Below are positions 9,658 to 20,398 of a DNA stretch of 56,264 nucleotides, in pieces. The notes beneath the pieces were generated by a model. That model searched no databases, was not told the DNA's origin, and saw nothing but the letters and a program-made list of their open reading frames with translations. Position 1 is the first letter of the stretch. Each line of letters starts with the position of its first letter. The position numbers and the translations under genes are program-made. This DNA is from Chondrus crispus (lineage: Eukaryota; Rhodophyta; Florideophyceae; Gigartinales; Gigartinaceae): positions 69,645 to 125,908 of the forward strand of contig NW_005179084.1 of NCBI RefSeq assembly GCF_000350225.1. Direction: 5' to 3'.

Positions 9658-12600
9658 TTATAATACATTCAGGTCGAAGTCACTCCAGCCTGGACCCCAG
9701 ATCTTAACAACTCCGTCGCCCCCGCATGATATCAAACTTCGATCCGTTAAGGCTAAACCATGTGTTCCGTATGATCCTACGAATCCTCCTAAACCATTGC
9801 CACTCCAGTAGTGTCTAGTCGGTTTGTGGGCAGCCTGGAGAACGTCAAGCTGTAACAGCGTTCTTGAGTCCCACAGCTTGATTTCTCCATTGACACTGCC
9901 AGAGACAAGCGCTCGCCCTCTCGGCATCTCAAGTGCGAGACACGTTACTTCATCGCTGTGTGCAGGAAGCTCCGCCACACAAGTCCTCGTTCGGATATCC
10001 ACGACCGATATCGACCCGTCAAGACCACCCGTGACTACCCGCATGCGATCCTCTAACAAAGTAAGACACCGAGCCTCGAGCTGATGATTCACCGCCGCAC
10101 TCCAAGTGGCATGGAAGCCGTAATTAGGTTCTCTCGTGTCGAAGATACGGAGCGAGTGGCCTACCGATGGCGGTGCCGTAGGATCACCCACCACAGCTAT
10201 AGTATGGCGTTCGTCTAAAAAGTCACCCGCACCCGCTGCTCTGTTATCAAATGCCTGGATGTTCTTCGCTCGACTGCCCCTTGATCCACGACCTCCCCGC
10301 GAATTGTACAAATCTGGGTCATCCCAAATCGTAACATGACCGGAAGAATAAACAGCAAGCATCGTATTGCCATACGCGGAAAAGCACAAATCCGATACTC
10401 GTCCATAGTTGTCTTCACGGAATGAGGCCAAGGATATTGGATCTGCGAAATCCCACAATCTCACCACTCCATCTGTGCCACCAGATGCAAACCTTCGGCG
10501 CATCGGGTGTGATGCTAGGGTTGTTGCGTGTACTTGGTGTCTCCATATTGCCTTTCTAGCAGCACCGTTCACAGCCGTCCGTGCTCGACGGCTTTTGCCG
10601 AACTCATTTGCGTGTAGCTCTAAAGGAACGTAGGGACCTTCCCCAAACCCGTCATAGCTACTCAAGAATGAGTCTTCTTCCTCTCGATTTTCCTCTGAGT
10701 TTTCAAGATCTCTGTCTCTGGCGAGCGCCTTTAGCCTCTCATCTTCTTCCGCCTCAGGGCGGCGACCTCGCTTCGATAAATAATGGCTCCTGAATCCCGC
10801 TGGCATCGTCGTATAAGAAGAAGGGACAATTTCCTGAATGCCCTTTGGTGTTGCCACAATTACTGCCGGCGGATCAGTTGCGCTCACACAGAGTGTCCGA
10901 AACAGCGCTTTGTCCTCTCTATAGAGAGATGCATGTCTTCCCCGTCCAGACCACGGGCCTTCCGCAGAAGCGGAGAAACGAACGGGGTAGGCACCGAACA
11001 AGGAATCTGCAGATGTCGTATCAAACAGTTTAAGCCCCTCTTTGGCAACACTTTGAACCCTCTCTCCTCGTTTCTCTCGCCGACGTCTACGCCGTCGCCC
11101 CCCATCTTTTTGTTCAGCGGCTTCGATTGCCGCGCGAGAGGCAGCAGCCGCCATCTCGGCGGCTGCAACAGTCGCTGCTTCAGACAGAGATGGTGCGTAT
11201 TCTGGGAGACATCCTAGAGTCGACCACAAGTCTACAAACGCACCAGCTGCTTCGTCCGGATGAGCCTTCGTGCTCGGATTTACCTCTAGCCCGAATCTCC
11301 GTAGTGGTGTCCACTGTGCGATCGCGTCTTCCGCAATTTGCTCTAATGCCTCTGCGGCACGAATAAGGCGAAAAGATCGATCACTTGATTCGGACTGCCA
11401 TATGAGGTCGCTATTCCTTGACTTCTTCTTGCTGTCCTCAGCGATCGACCGGGCAAATTCCACTGCTTGCGCGGCGAGATGTGCAGCCAAATATGCCGCG
11501 CACGCTGCCGCGAGGGTGGAGCTAAGCGCAGGATGAATGCGAATCACGGCGTAAGGATCGTCGGCATTGACAGAGAGAGTAGGGGACGAGAGGGATTCAT
11601 CTATAACTGCGGTTGTTGATGCTGCGGATACCCCCGCCATTGATAGGGAGGGTACTTTTCGAAAGCGTCGTATATGCACTAAACCTTTCGAAATTCCAAG
11701 GATTGCAGGATTACTTGCGACATGTCGTAAAGCCTCCACAGATATCAGGTCAGGTGCTAGCGAACTGCAACAGGATGTCATTGACGAGCTATCTTCAAAC
11801 TCACGATCTGCTGGAAGCTCATCCGTTGAGTTGGATACTTGCCATGATAATTCACAGCCCCGCAATGCATACAGCAGCCCCGGCCAATCTCCGCGAAGGA
11901 ACGCAAAAGCAAACCTGAGAGCAAGCACTGCCCCTTTAAACTCAAGCAAAAGTCGCTTGAAGAGAGCGCTGCGAGAAGACTCGGTCTTTTCAACCAGAAG
12001 TACAGCGGCTCGATATTTGCGTAATAACTCAGACAGCCTTTGACTCGAATACGTAGGGTGATGCATAAGAGATAAAGCACCTTGAACGTGGAAGAGACCT
12101 CGGGACACCGCCACACGTAGACAGCTTCGCTGAGCCCCTTGGACAACACGACACAGACTAGAGCTGACTTTGTCACCTTGTCGCAGGGCTTCTAGTGCAG
12201 CACATGTGGCTGCCATTCCCGCATCAACTTCGTCCTCTTTGGTGAGCTCAAAGGTTGCGTGCTCCACGGCACGCATAGTTATCTTCGCACCTATTGGACT
12301 TTCGATGAGATCCTGAATATCACGCAAAAGCAACTCATGCAATGTCTTCTCCGTCGCTCCCGATCGTACGGCACCTGCTAGGCATACTGCTCTCCCCACC
12401 AGAGTATCTACAGCCGCCAAAAGCGCTGGATTCTGAAGGGTATCCACCTCAGCAGCAGAAGAACGGGGCCTGTCTGCACTTGCACTTGATCTCATCATTT
12501 CGAAATTGATAAAAAGGGCTGCCACGGGGCTGCCATCGCCTATCAACGCACGACATGCCTTTGCACGACATTTTTCCACTTCCGCCTTGGCGATGAGAGT

Positions 12601-15600
12601 ACCAATTATGGGTGGCCGATTCACTATTGCTAGGACATGAGACAAAGAATGAACTACGCTGGGCAGTGATCCTGTAAGTATCCGGTCAGTGTCTGTTAAC
12701 CTCATGGCTGGCGGGGGATATGTCGCATCACCTGCGGTCTTAAGAGCATCCTCATGTTTCCCGGAGAGCCACAGAGCTATGCTCTTCTTGTGATCGTCTC
12801 CACTAGCGCTGCTCGATTCGACAATATGCTCCAAAGTTTGTTGAACATAGTCATGTTCATCAGTTCCAAGTATTCGAGACAAAAACAAAGCCAGCTGGTC
12901 ATCTTTGATCCGACTTCGAACTAAACTGAGAGCACCGCGCACATCATTGGCTAATATGAAAAATGCAACAGCAAGCTCTAAGCGATGCTTCGATACCAAC
13001 ACGTAAGCATTCTTTCCAGCGGCAAGTCGATTTTCACTAAGAGCAAAATTCCGACGAAGAAAATGTGACATTCGTGTGTTCTGCTGACTTCTATATAGAG
13101 CAGAAAGTGCCGTGCGACGTCCAAGGGCAACGTACCAAAGAGCAGCATCATCTGCGTTTCTGTTAGAGTTAAAATCCGATCGAGCGATACGCTCCGCCAA
13201 ATTCTTACAGCCTGAGCTAGAGCTAACCCACCAGCCAGCACCAAGGTTCTTTGCCTTCTCCCACATCTTCCGCTTTCCCGCAACATAATCGTCGCCCGGT
13301 TTTAACGGCGGCAGGAAATGGTCCATCAATGCGTCCGAAGACGACGAATGTACCGCACTCGCGACTACTGGAAGAGGGACGAGGACAGTATCAGAGACTT
13401 CCAGATGGCTAGCGGCCATGAGCGCATACTTTGCTCCTGAAGAATCCAGAGACCTGAAAGTTTGGCGCAAAGAGGAAGACGCTCGCGCGATTGCGGCTAG
13501 AACCCCCTGTTCGGAGCGAGTCATTCCAGCAAGTGAGACAATCTTCAGTCGAGTCGCTAACTTTTCAAGTTCATCCCTACCACTGTCAACGGCTTCGTTT
13601 TCACTTGACTTCTCGTTGTCCTCATTTCTGCCACCAAACGATGAGGAAATTTTTGCATCGGACTTTGCCATGAGGCGGGCAAACAGACTTTTCGCGTCTG
13701 TTTTCATCTGAAATGGAGACATTGCGGTTTCTAGCTGGTGCCCTTGCATCGTTGGGGTGTCCCGGGGTGCATCTTCTTTGTCTGACATGAGCATCGATAA
13801 TGACGGGGGAGGTGGTATTAGGCCCCTACCAGCACCATAAGAAGACTCCGATGCTTTCCGTTTTGTCACCGTCGCAACGAAGTTGTGCAACTCGTCCAAT
13901 CCAGCCAGGACTTGCCATGCTCGCCCGCCTGTAAGTAACTGCGAAAATACAGCTTTCGATGGAGAATATCCAGCAGCTCCGGACATGAAGCTCAGCGGGT
14001 GAGAATCAGGTTTTGTCGTAGCCAGAACAGAAACCCCTCTCCCATTCGTTGCAACAAGCACTCCTTTTCCAATATGCCTCAGTGCGTGTTTTTGCAGCGC
14101 AAGCCGGTCATGTAGAATCTCTCCTTGTTGCAAGCACTCCCACGGAGCACCTAGCACTCGTCGATACCGATCAAAGCCACCGTCTCGCTTTAAAACGGTT
14201 ACAGAAAAGTTTCCGTCGTGGTCATATCCAATTGATGCTCCGCAGTCAGCCGATGTTATCGCGTCGCATGGTACGTCCGGACTGACAGAGGGTTGTCGGT
14301 GACCCTTAGCCTTTTGTCCGTTTATATCTAGTTCGATATGCCATGACGTGTTGTCTGACGAACCGCGTGCCCAAACCCTTGTTCTTCCGTCCGCCTGCAT
14401 CACAAGAATGCGAGATCCACCTCGAATCACTTCAACTTTTTCCACTGGTAAACCATCTTCGTCGCCGCAACGCAAATGATACAATTCCCGCAGCCAAATG
14501 ACACCCTCGTCTGACTCTTCATCTTCACTATCGTCACCATCACTCTCGCCAGCATCCATCTCCGATTCTGTCACGCTGTACACATGCGCAGAACCATCTT
14601 TGCCACCGGTTACGAAAATCTGACGGCTTAGGCTTGCTAGTTCATTCGTCGACGCGCATGTAACAAACTCACTACGGCCCCCGATAAATCTCAGAACACT
14701 CGGCTCCATGACAATCTCTTCTTTCCGCCGACGCGCGACACGCCACACACATAGACGACCCTCATCTCGGACACCGATGAGAGCACAGCGAGCACTGCTG
14801 ACAGGGTCAGAAATTGACTTACCAAGGGGCATTGCGATGAGTTGACCTACGGTATCGCTTTGCCCTCTACCGCGTGGATGGCAAACGGCGACCTGCTTGG
14901 CAATCTGAATATCATGTGCAGAAGCGTTCTCCTTCTTATTCACAAAGTTTACAAACTGAAAAAGTCGCAGGGAACCGAGAGCCGAATCACATGTGAACAC
15001 CCCGACTTCCCAGAGATTTGGTGATGCCACTCGGGCGGGTGCAAAAGCCACCGCTGTATGGGGTCCCGGTAGGGCGGCAACCGCGGTGAGGGGCTCCCAT
15101 GCACCTGTAGCGACAGTGGTTCGCCAAAAGACCACATCGCCATTCTGTCCACGACTTGCTAGCCATCCACCACTTGAAATAGCATGATTCGAAGTCTGCT
15201 CGCTTGTGACTAGGTCGACCACATCTGAAGAATGTCCCACCCCTATGCGTGCCCGACAAACCGCGGGCATATTCAATGTAGGGCAAATATCGTATCGAGC
15301 AAGGTATGGAAGGCCGTTTCGCACTGCAAGAACAAACACTGCGACCAAGTTGGGCGGTTCAGGGGGTTCTGGACTCCGTAATCTTCGCTCACCGTTAGAA
15401 ATAGCGTATGACTTGACAAGGCCAATCTTGTATGTTGACGCCGTGGTGAGGGGAATTGGAGCTACCGCCTTCATTGCCGCTACAGAAACGTCTCGCAGTG
15501 GAAGCTCTGGGGGTTTCAAGTCATCGTTCTGCTCGTCATCTGTGCCAAGATAGGGGTCGCCTGTACCTGGTTCAATTCGTGTAAACTCAGCCCTCGGGCG

Positions 15601-16758
15601 ATCATCCAGGCCCCGTACCCGCCATGCGCACGCATTTCCGCCCGCCACACGAATGATCCAGTGGTAACAACGGCTTGGCTTTGGAGCAGTACCCTCGGCC
15701 AGGAGGGGGTGTGCCGCCGTTGTCGCTTGAGCATCGCCTTCATCGTCAGCTACACCACCACCACCACCCCAACTAAGAAACGTGGCTCCCGCTCGCGGCG
15801 TTCGTTCAACATGTGGACTTCGGGCAATTTCTTCAATCCAAGAGTCTGCGCCTGATGCCAACTTTGTGTTCCCCGGTATGCTGACACGGTGGCGTTTGCT
15901 CGATGCCCTGACCCACAGGCGAAGAGTTCCATCGCGATCTGCCGTCATCAAGGCAGGGTTACCTCCTCCCCTCCTTTTCCAGTCCATCGTGGAGATGCCG
16001 GAACGGCCGTGAACAATTTCTGCGCATGGTAGCTTTTCTGTGGGTAAGATAGGACGACCAATTGGCAAGGCCCAAACGTAGGATACACGACTATACAAGC
16101 CGGACGCGGCAATAAACATGGCGTTTGGAGATATAGAGCCGATCGAGAGTGGCTGAGATGGAATTTCAGTGGACGGTATGGTGCAAGCATCGCAGTACTT
16201 GACGGGCATGTAAGAAGTGTCCAACGACCACACTATGATGGAGTCAGCGATGACACATAGGCGGTCACCATCGGCATTCCAAGAAAGAGAAACGACAGAT
16301 TCCTTGACGCCACGCTCTTCCAGATCCAACACCGTCTCGACGAAGTTCTCAGTATAAACGTTATCAGCTTCCTTGGCTCTGTCCGACCAGCCATCGAAGA
16401 CGACGACGAGGTTTCCGTAAGCAACTGCAATCGCGCCATCGCGCTCTCGAAAAGCCAAAGCTGTAACCTTCGCGGAAAGGTTTGCCCTTGGACATCTCAA
16501 TCTGCGTAGTGCATCTAGATCTGTTCCACGAGCAATGACGAGCTCCTCGGCGGCTGCGTATGCGACGAGTAAAACGCCTCGGAACAGTAAGACATCAAGT
16601 CCTGCCGGGTGCGGAGAGACCGGTGGACACGCATTTTGCAGGACATGAAGTCCAGACGGCGGCGGACGCAAGGCTCGAGCAAAGTGCTCTGAGTCAGCGT
16701 GTTCATCGCGGCCGGCGAAGTTGGATGGGTATGGTGTGGGACACACTTGTTGTGACAT
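9658..16758 (-). CDS. DmX/Rabconnectin-3/Rav1-like V-ATPase assembly WD40 protein
   Basis: A single uninterrupted frame of 2366 residues (ATG at 16758). Residues about 60-1000 hold many WD40-type blades forming N-terminal propellers, with an acidic insert near 740 (DAGESDGDDSEDEESDEG). Residues about 1100-1500 form the helical Rav1p C-terminal-type domain; the segment from about 1205 (ALWYVALGRRTALSALYRSQ, then KNAYVLVSKHRLELAVAFFI) is characteristic. A basic patch (GGRRRRRRREKRGERV) lies near 1890. The last 290 residues are a second WD40 array (FASGGTDGVVRLWDF to ISCGGDGVVKIWGPG). Yeast Rav1 and animal DmX/Rabconnectin-3 drive reassembly of V1 with V0 of the vacuolar H+-ATPase in the RAVE complex; the same role is inferred. 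The length is between yeast Rav1 and animal DMXL. Complete absence of introns over 7.1 kb fits an intron-poor genome. No break is seen. Confidence 0.88.
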   Translation of the reverse strand: MSQQVCPTPYPSNFAGRDEHADSEHFARALRPPPSGLHVLQNACPPVSPHPAGLDVLLFRGVLLVAYAAAEELVIARGTDLDALRRLRCPRANLSAKVTALAFRERDGAIAVAYGNLVVVFDGWSDRAKEADNVYTENFVETVLDLEERGVKESVVSLSWNADGDRLCVIADSIIVWSLDTSYMPVKYCDACTIPSTEIPSQPLSIGSISPNAMFIAASGLYSRVSYVWALPIGRPILPTEKLPCAEIVHGRSGISTMDWKRRGGGNPALMTADRDGTLRLWVRASSKRHRVSIPGNTKLASGADSWIEEIARSPHVERTPRAGATFLSWGGGGGVADDEGDAQATTAAHPLLAEGTAPKPSRCYHWIIRVAGGNACAWRVRGLDDRPRAEFTRIEPGTGDPYLGTDDEQNDDLKPPELPLRDVSVAAMKAVAPIPLTTASTYKIGLVKSYAISNGERRLRSPEPPEPPNLVAVFVLAVRNGLPYLARYDICPTLNMPAVCRARIGVGHSSDVVDLVTSEQTSNHAISSGGWLASRGQNGDVVFWRTTVATGAWEPLTAVAALPGPHTAVAFAPARVASPNLWEVGVFTCDSALGSLRLFQFVNFVNKKENASAHDIQIAKQVAVCHPRGRGQSDTVGQLIAMPLGKSISDPVSSARCALIGVRDEGRLCVWRVARRRKEEIVMEPSVLRFIGGRSEFVTCASTNELASLSRQIFVTGGKDGSAHVYSVTESEMDAGESDGDDSEDEESDEGVIWLRELYHLRCGDEDGLPVEKVEVIRGGSRILVMQADGRTRVWARGSSDNTSWHIELDINGQKAKGHRQPSVSPDVPCDAITSADCGASIGYDHDGNFSVTVLKRDGGFDRYRRVLGAPWECLQQGEILHDRLALQKHALRHIGKGVLVATNGRGVSVLATTKPDSHPLSFMSGAAGYSPSKAVFSQLLTGGRAWQVLAGLDELHNFVATVTKRKASESSYGAGRGLIPPPPSLSMLMSDKEDAPRDTPTMQGHQLETAMSPFQMKTDAKSLFARLMAKSDAKISSSFGGRNEDNEKSSENEAVDSGRDELEKLATRLKIVSLAGMTRSEQGVLAAIARASSSLRQTFRSLDSSGAKYALMAASHLEVSDTVLVPLPVVASAVHSSSSDALMDHFLPPLKPGDDYVAGKRKMWEKAKNLGAGWWVSSSSGCKNLAERIARSDFNSNRNADDAALWYVALGRRTALSALYRSQQNTRMSHFLRRNFALSENRLAAGKNAYVLVSKHRLELAVAFFILANDVRGALSLVRSRIKDDQLALFLSRILGTDEHDYVQQTLEHIVESSSASGDDHKKSIALWLSGKHEDALKTAGDATYPPPAMRLTDTDRILTGSLPSVVHSLSHVLAIVNRPPIIGTLIAKAEVEKCRAKACRALIGDGSPVAALFINFEMMRSSASADRPRSSAAEVDTLQNPALLAAVDTLVGRAVCLAGAVRSGATEKTLHELLLRDIQDLIESPIGAKITMRAVEHATFELTKEDEVDAGMAATCAALEALRQGDKVSSSLCRVVQGAQRSCLRVAVSRGLFHVQGALSLMHHPTYSSQRLSELLRKYRAAVLLVEKTESSRSALFKRLLLEFKGAVLALRFAFAFLRGDWPGLLYALRGCELSWQVSNSTDELPADREFEDSSSMTSCCSSLAPDLISVEALRHVASNPAILGISKGLVHIRRFRKVPSLSMAGVSAASTTAVIDESLSSPTLSVNADDPYAVIRIHPALSSTLAAACAAYLAAHLAAQAVEFARSIAEDSKKKSRNSDLIWQSESSDRSFRLIRAAEALEQIAEDAIAQWTPLRRFGLEVNPSTKAHPDEAAGAFVDLWSTLGCLPEYAPSLSEAATVAAAEMAAAASRAAIEAAEQKDGGRRRRRRREKRGERVQSVAKEGLKLFDTTSADSLFGAYPVRFSASAEGPWSGRGRHASLYREDKALFRTLCVSATDPPAVIVATPKGIQEIVPSSYTTMPAGFRSHYLSKRGRRPEAEEDERLKALARDRDLENSEENREEEDSFLSSYDGFGEGPYVPLELHANEFGKSRRARTAVNGAARKAIWRHQVHATTLASHPMRRRFASGGTDGVVRLWDFADPISLASFREDNYGRVSDLCFSAYGNTMLAVYSSGHVTIWDDPDLYNSRGGRGSRGSRAKNIQAFDNRAAGAGDFLDERHTIAVVGDPTAPPSVGHSLRIFDTREPNYGFHATWSAAVNHQLEARCLTLLEDRMRVVTGGLDGSISVVDIRTRTCVAELPAHSDEVTCLALEMPRGRALVSGSVNGEIKLWDSRTLLQLDVLQAAHKPTRHYWSGNGLGGFVGSYGTHGLALTDRSLISCGGDGVVKIWGPGWSDFDLNVL

Positions 16759-17312
16759 AGTGATTGCTTTGATTCACACATCGGACATGATGCGCTACTT
16801 GTCGTTCAGGAATGTCAAACAGACTGCAAGGGATCTAAGCAATGAGGAGGTGCGTTCAACTCAACTGTTCTTTCGCGGTCCGAATACCTTGCATGGCGTC
16901 CGTTGCTGTTCTTCTCGCAAACGTGTGCTGATGAATCGTGCCAAGGCTTTGAACGACTGCCTCTTTCATGTTTCTTCGACTAAGTCGTGGACACGTGTAA
17001 TAGTACAGTACATTACTGCCGTGTTTACAATCTAGGCCTACAGTATTCAGCAACCCTCCTTATTATTATGGTGATAAAATAGCGCATCCGCGCCTCACGG
17101 TACCCTTCTCACTGGCTCAATGTGGGACGCATAAGAAGTTATGATAAATATGCGAATGCAGTCCAATCGGTGGCACTCATTGTACACAATACAGAGCGTA
17201 CCTCCTCAATAGTGCAGTTGTGAGCAGTGCGAACCGTCAAAAGCCCTTTTTAATTAACGAAAATCGCAACTAAATATGCGAATATCTAGTGTCTGAGAGA
17301 CGATTATTTGTC
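16759..17312. other. Upstream region of the Rav1-like gene
   Basis: It contains the promoter and 5' UTR of the minus-strand Rav1-like gene. No convincing ORF. A GTACAGTACATTACTG stretch near 17005 is another example of the TACAGTA-rich words scattered through the window. Confidence 0.45.
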
Positions 17313-17585
17313 CTCAATTGAGGGTGTGTCTTAACAGGCTGGATTTTGCTTGCCTTGCCCGGTTTTGCCAGGATACTTTTAAATTCTTAACAGATACCGT
17401 ATGCTTCTCAAGCCCTTGCTTTTCATAAACTCAAAAATTAAAACGTAAGGGCCAATCATAGCACGCCACATCACCTCTTTGGGCAAAGCAAAGCAAACTG
17501 CAGAAAAACAGGGCATGTTAAGACACACCCTCAGGGTGTGTCTTAACATGCCCCGTTTTTGAGAACGGGATTATACTCAATTGAG
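17313..17585. mobile_element. Inverted-repeat element (MITE-like), shorter inverted copy
   Basis: This copy lies opposite to the one at 876-1236. Its core is 17321-17531 (211 bp), from AGGGTGTGTCTTAACAGG to CATGTTAAGACACACCCT. Beyond 17531 an inverted copy of the end (17533-17560) makes a palindrome of about 56 bp, the same arrangement as in the other copy. Compared with that copy the interior lacks about 150 bp; the junction lies in TATGCTTCTCAAGCCC. The unit including the extra arm is bracketed by CTCAATTGAG at 17313-17322 and 17576-17585, a possible 10 bp target duplication. No coding capacity. Confidence 0.75.
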
Positions 17586-18784
17586 ACCAACTATTTTAGT
17601 TCTTAGTCCAACGAAACGAAGTATTTTAATCAGTGTTCTAAAGACAGGTGAGCCTCATAGCAGTCCCGCCCTGTCTTCGTATGGCAGAAGAAGCGCTCAA
17701 GGCCTCTTCTGTCACGGCAAAAGCCGCAAATATAGGAGGATTTGTACTTTGTACAAACGCGACAACGGCCTTGCGCGGTATGACCGGCAAGCTCTCCATT
17801 CACAGAGCGACGTCGTTTCGTTGGCGTCAGGAGGGTTCCCCGCCCACTGAACGGGGAAATCTCCACAGGCTCTTCAGGAGGTGAGGAACGACGCGCAAGC
17901 TGATCGAAGGAGTTGTCAATCAGCTCTTCGGCCAACTTCTCATAAAAATGAGCCTGACTCAAGCCAATTTGAAATCCCATTCCAGCCTTGTAAAGCTTCC
18001 ATGCGTCAACTATACAGAACCCAAGAATGCCCATGTTAACCCGCTTGTCCAAGTCGCGAACGCGGATTTTGCGTTCAAACTGCAAATCGTCCTGACGACA
18101 TCGGTTGTGCTAGTCAATGGCTGCGCTTTAAGCATAATACTTTTCCACTACTTTCGGTTGCTCTACTTCTATATTCACTCGCCGGTGTCCCGAAACTGTC
18201 TGATTCCAGCGGTATCTGCTGTATGTCACATCAAGACCAGTAGAACCTGATATTGAGATGAAATAGCGTCTATTACGGTCCACTCACACCAAAGCAAGTA
18301 TCTCACCGTGTCCACCGTCAAGATCGCTGACCGTAATAATACGCTGGCCTCGACCAGTCAGCTCTCGCTCACTTAGGAACTTCATAAGGAACCCTCGTGT
18401 TACGGTCTTCACGACGCTGCTAAAGTGTAGACCGAGATTTAGCAGCGTCACAAAGGGCTGTACGGAAGCGAGGTATCAGTCCGCACACACGGTCCTTTTT
18501 GTTCCTTGCCACGGCTCAACCAACCGTCCCAAAACTTTTTGTGCCGTGATTTGCGGTTCATTCGTACGCTCTTCCGCTTTCATCATCAGCCGTCGAGACA
18601 ACTTCGAGCCTCCATATAATTCCTGTTGTGCCACACGCAATGGTTTGCACCTCACAACCATCTTCCGGTTTTCTATCAATGCTCACGTAATGCGGCAACC
18701 CCATGTCTATCCATGCGCCACCAATCCCGTACCAGCGAATCATTGACTCATCAACACAAAGCCTCTCAGACGTTGTTACATGTC

Positions 18785-19576
18785 TTTAGTGCAGTGTACT
18801 TCCACACCGCCGACGAGGGCGTAAATCTTGCTGTAGAAAACGCGACGCAACGCACATTCACCACCAGGGTGTTCGAGTCCCTCTGTCCGTGTAACACAGA
18901 GAGTCAACTCAGGGGAGTCGACGCGGTACCGCGGGTTGATCGCGGTGTGCTCGTAGGGGTGCACTCCAGCGGAAGTGCGCTAGAAAGAGTAAACAACAAG
19001 AAGAAGAAAGAAGAACGAAGGAGAAAGATAGTGTAGAAATGTAGAAAATAGCGGAAAAAGTAAAGGAAAAACAAGAAAAAGGATGACGACGAAGGGTGCA
19101 GGTACCAGACTTAGCCAACTAGATAGGAGCCGTAGAGGATCCTACCAGAGATGCGGTCCGATCACCTGATGCCTCTTTACTGTAGCGCCTTCCGATACTC
19201 GACCTATATAGGCCGAGCGCCGTCGCCGGCGTCGGTTATTAAATGGGTAATTAATAATTAATTATCGTCAATAGAATTGCCACTTGGCATTAGACGCTAA
19301 TTAGCGTAGAAACTTGTGGGCACCACGTATGTATACGTGTCGTACACGTGTTATACACGTATCATATACGTGTCATACGATTTTCATACACGTGTGGCCA
19401 CATGTGGTACACGTGGGGTACGTTCCCAAGTGTGCGCGCACAGTACACGTGTGGTATCATCCAAAGTGTACGCGTGCACTTTGGATGAGCACACGTGTGA
19501 CACACGTGTCAAAGGCGGGGAGCGCGGCCCCACGACGGCGGTGACCAGGCGTACAGTACAGGGTCACTGCACTACA
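18785..19576 (-). mobile_element. 792 bp insertion inside piggyBac pseudogene, possible solo LTR
   Basis: The insertion is bounded by the direct repeat ATGTC (18780-18784 and 19577-19581). Its ends are inverted repeats: TTTAGTGCAGTG on the left and, read inward from the right, TGTAGTGCAGTG. Removing the insertion and one ATGTC rejoins the piggyBac frame exactly (HRRRH to VTTSERLCVDES). Read on the minus strand it starts with TG, has a TATA box (CCTATATAGG, 19202-19211) and is rich in ACGTGT words at 19316-19510, all like the Copia LTR at 28743. The 5 bp duplication also fits an LTR element. It encodes nothing recognisable. A non-autonomous DNA transposon is the alternative. Confidence 0.7.
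19202..19211 (-). promoter_or_regulatory. TATA box in putative solo LTR
   Basis: The palindromic CCTATATAGG reads the same on both strands. In the minus-strand reading of the insertion it lies after the ACGTGT-rich part and before a U5-like 3' portion, the expected order for an LTR promoter. Confidence 0.4.
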
Positions 19577-20398
19577 ATGTCGTCGTCTGTGGTCATTGCA
19601 GGCCTCCACAAAATCATTTCTCAAAGCCCAGCGGTGTTCCACTGATGATAGACACGCGTCCTCATCAGGCTGCGTACTGTAGGCAAGACAGCTAAACAGG
19701 GTGTCGAAGCGTGTCCGTCCTATAATTTCTGAAAAGTTTGGCAGCATACAGTATTTTGTTTTCGATGTTTTGCTCCAGAAGTCCCGGCGACTGCCAAACT
19801 CAAACCTTGTCATTAGGACAAGCAGAAGACCAAAGAAGCGCAAAACCTCTCCGCATGAAGTAGAGCGATGCCCCTTCCCCAGCAAGACTTTGGTTGTCAT
19901 ACTCACAATCCGAGAAAGATGCAACATAGGAAACGTCGAATAAAAATACCGTATTATGGAATTATCTTCGTTGGCAGCACTTATACTTCCCGCCGAAAGT
20001 TTTTGTCCTGCCCACCCGAGAAAGTTTCTCCCGAGATCTCATAAATGGGAGTTTAACTCCCAGTTATGAGTTCTCGGGATACCGTTGAGGCAGTTTGGAA
20101 CAGGTGCCACTTTCCATCGAACACCATGGGCTTTGACATCCTCGGTGCTACACCCGCGATCTGCTCGAGTGCCGGACGTCTGGAGGTCCACGAACGCCGA
20201 CTGCGTTCCATCCCGACTGCTGTAATTTGTTACACCATCTAACAAAACAGGTACACTTGACCAAGTTCTGGGCTCCGCCAAGTCTCCCGAGTCACAGTTT
20301 ACAGGAGCCTGCCCTGTTACTTCTAATTCCAAAAGGTTGGAACCTCGTTTGCGACTCGAGACATTGGAGTCTTGCGTTTCAGTTGACGCATGTTCCAC

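Larger units (their letters stand above)
17630..20398 (-). pseudogene. piggyBac-type transposase pseudogene, split by an insertion
   Basis: Read on the minus strand, the pieces are an N-terminal frame (20398-20039); a block from about 20038 with RNFLGWAGQKLSAGS, then EVLRFFGLLLVLMTRFEFGS and RTRFDTLFSCLAYS; after a 792 bp insertion (18785-19576) the catalytic region RLCVDESMIRWYGIGGAW; then LGRLVEPWQGTKRTVCAD; and the C-terminal part AIDxHNRCRQDDL, NMGILGFCIVDAWKLYKAG and the Cys-rich finger CRVCTKYKSSYICGFC (17630-18085). This order is that of DDE_Tnp_1_7 piggyBac proteins. It is dead: TGA at 20041-20039, a frameshift near 18590, TGA in VCAD-stop-YLASV near 18474, and TAA and TAG near 18130 and 18112. 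No flanking TTAA-bounded terminal repeats were identified. Confidence 0.85.

Noticed and set aside
19316..19510. CRISPR-like array in the ACGTGT repeats
   Set aside because: Unit length and spacing are irregular, there are no unique spacers, and the genome is eukaryotic.
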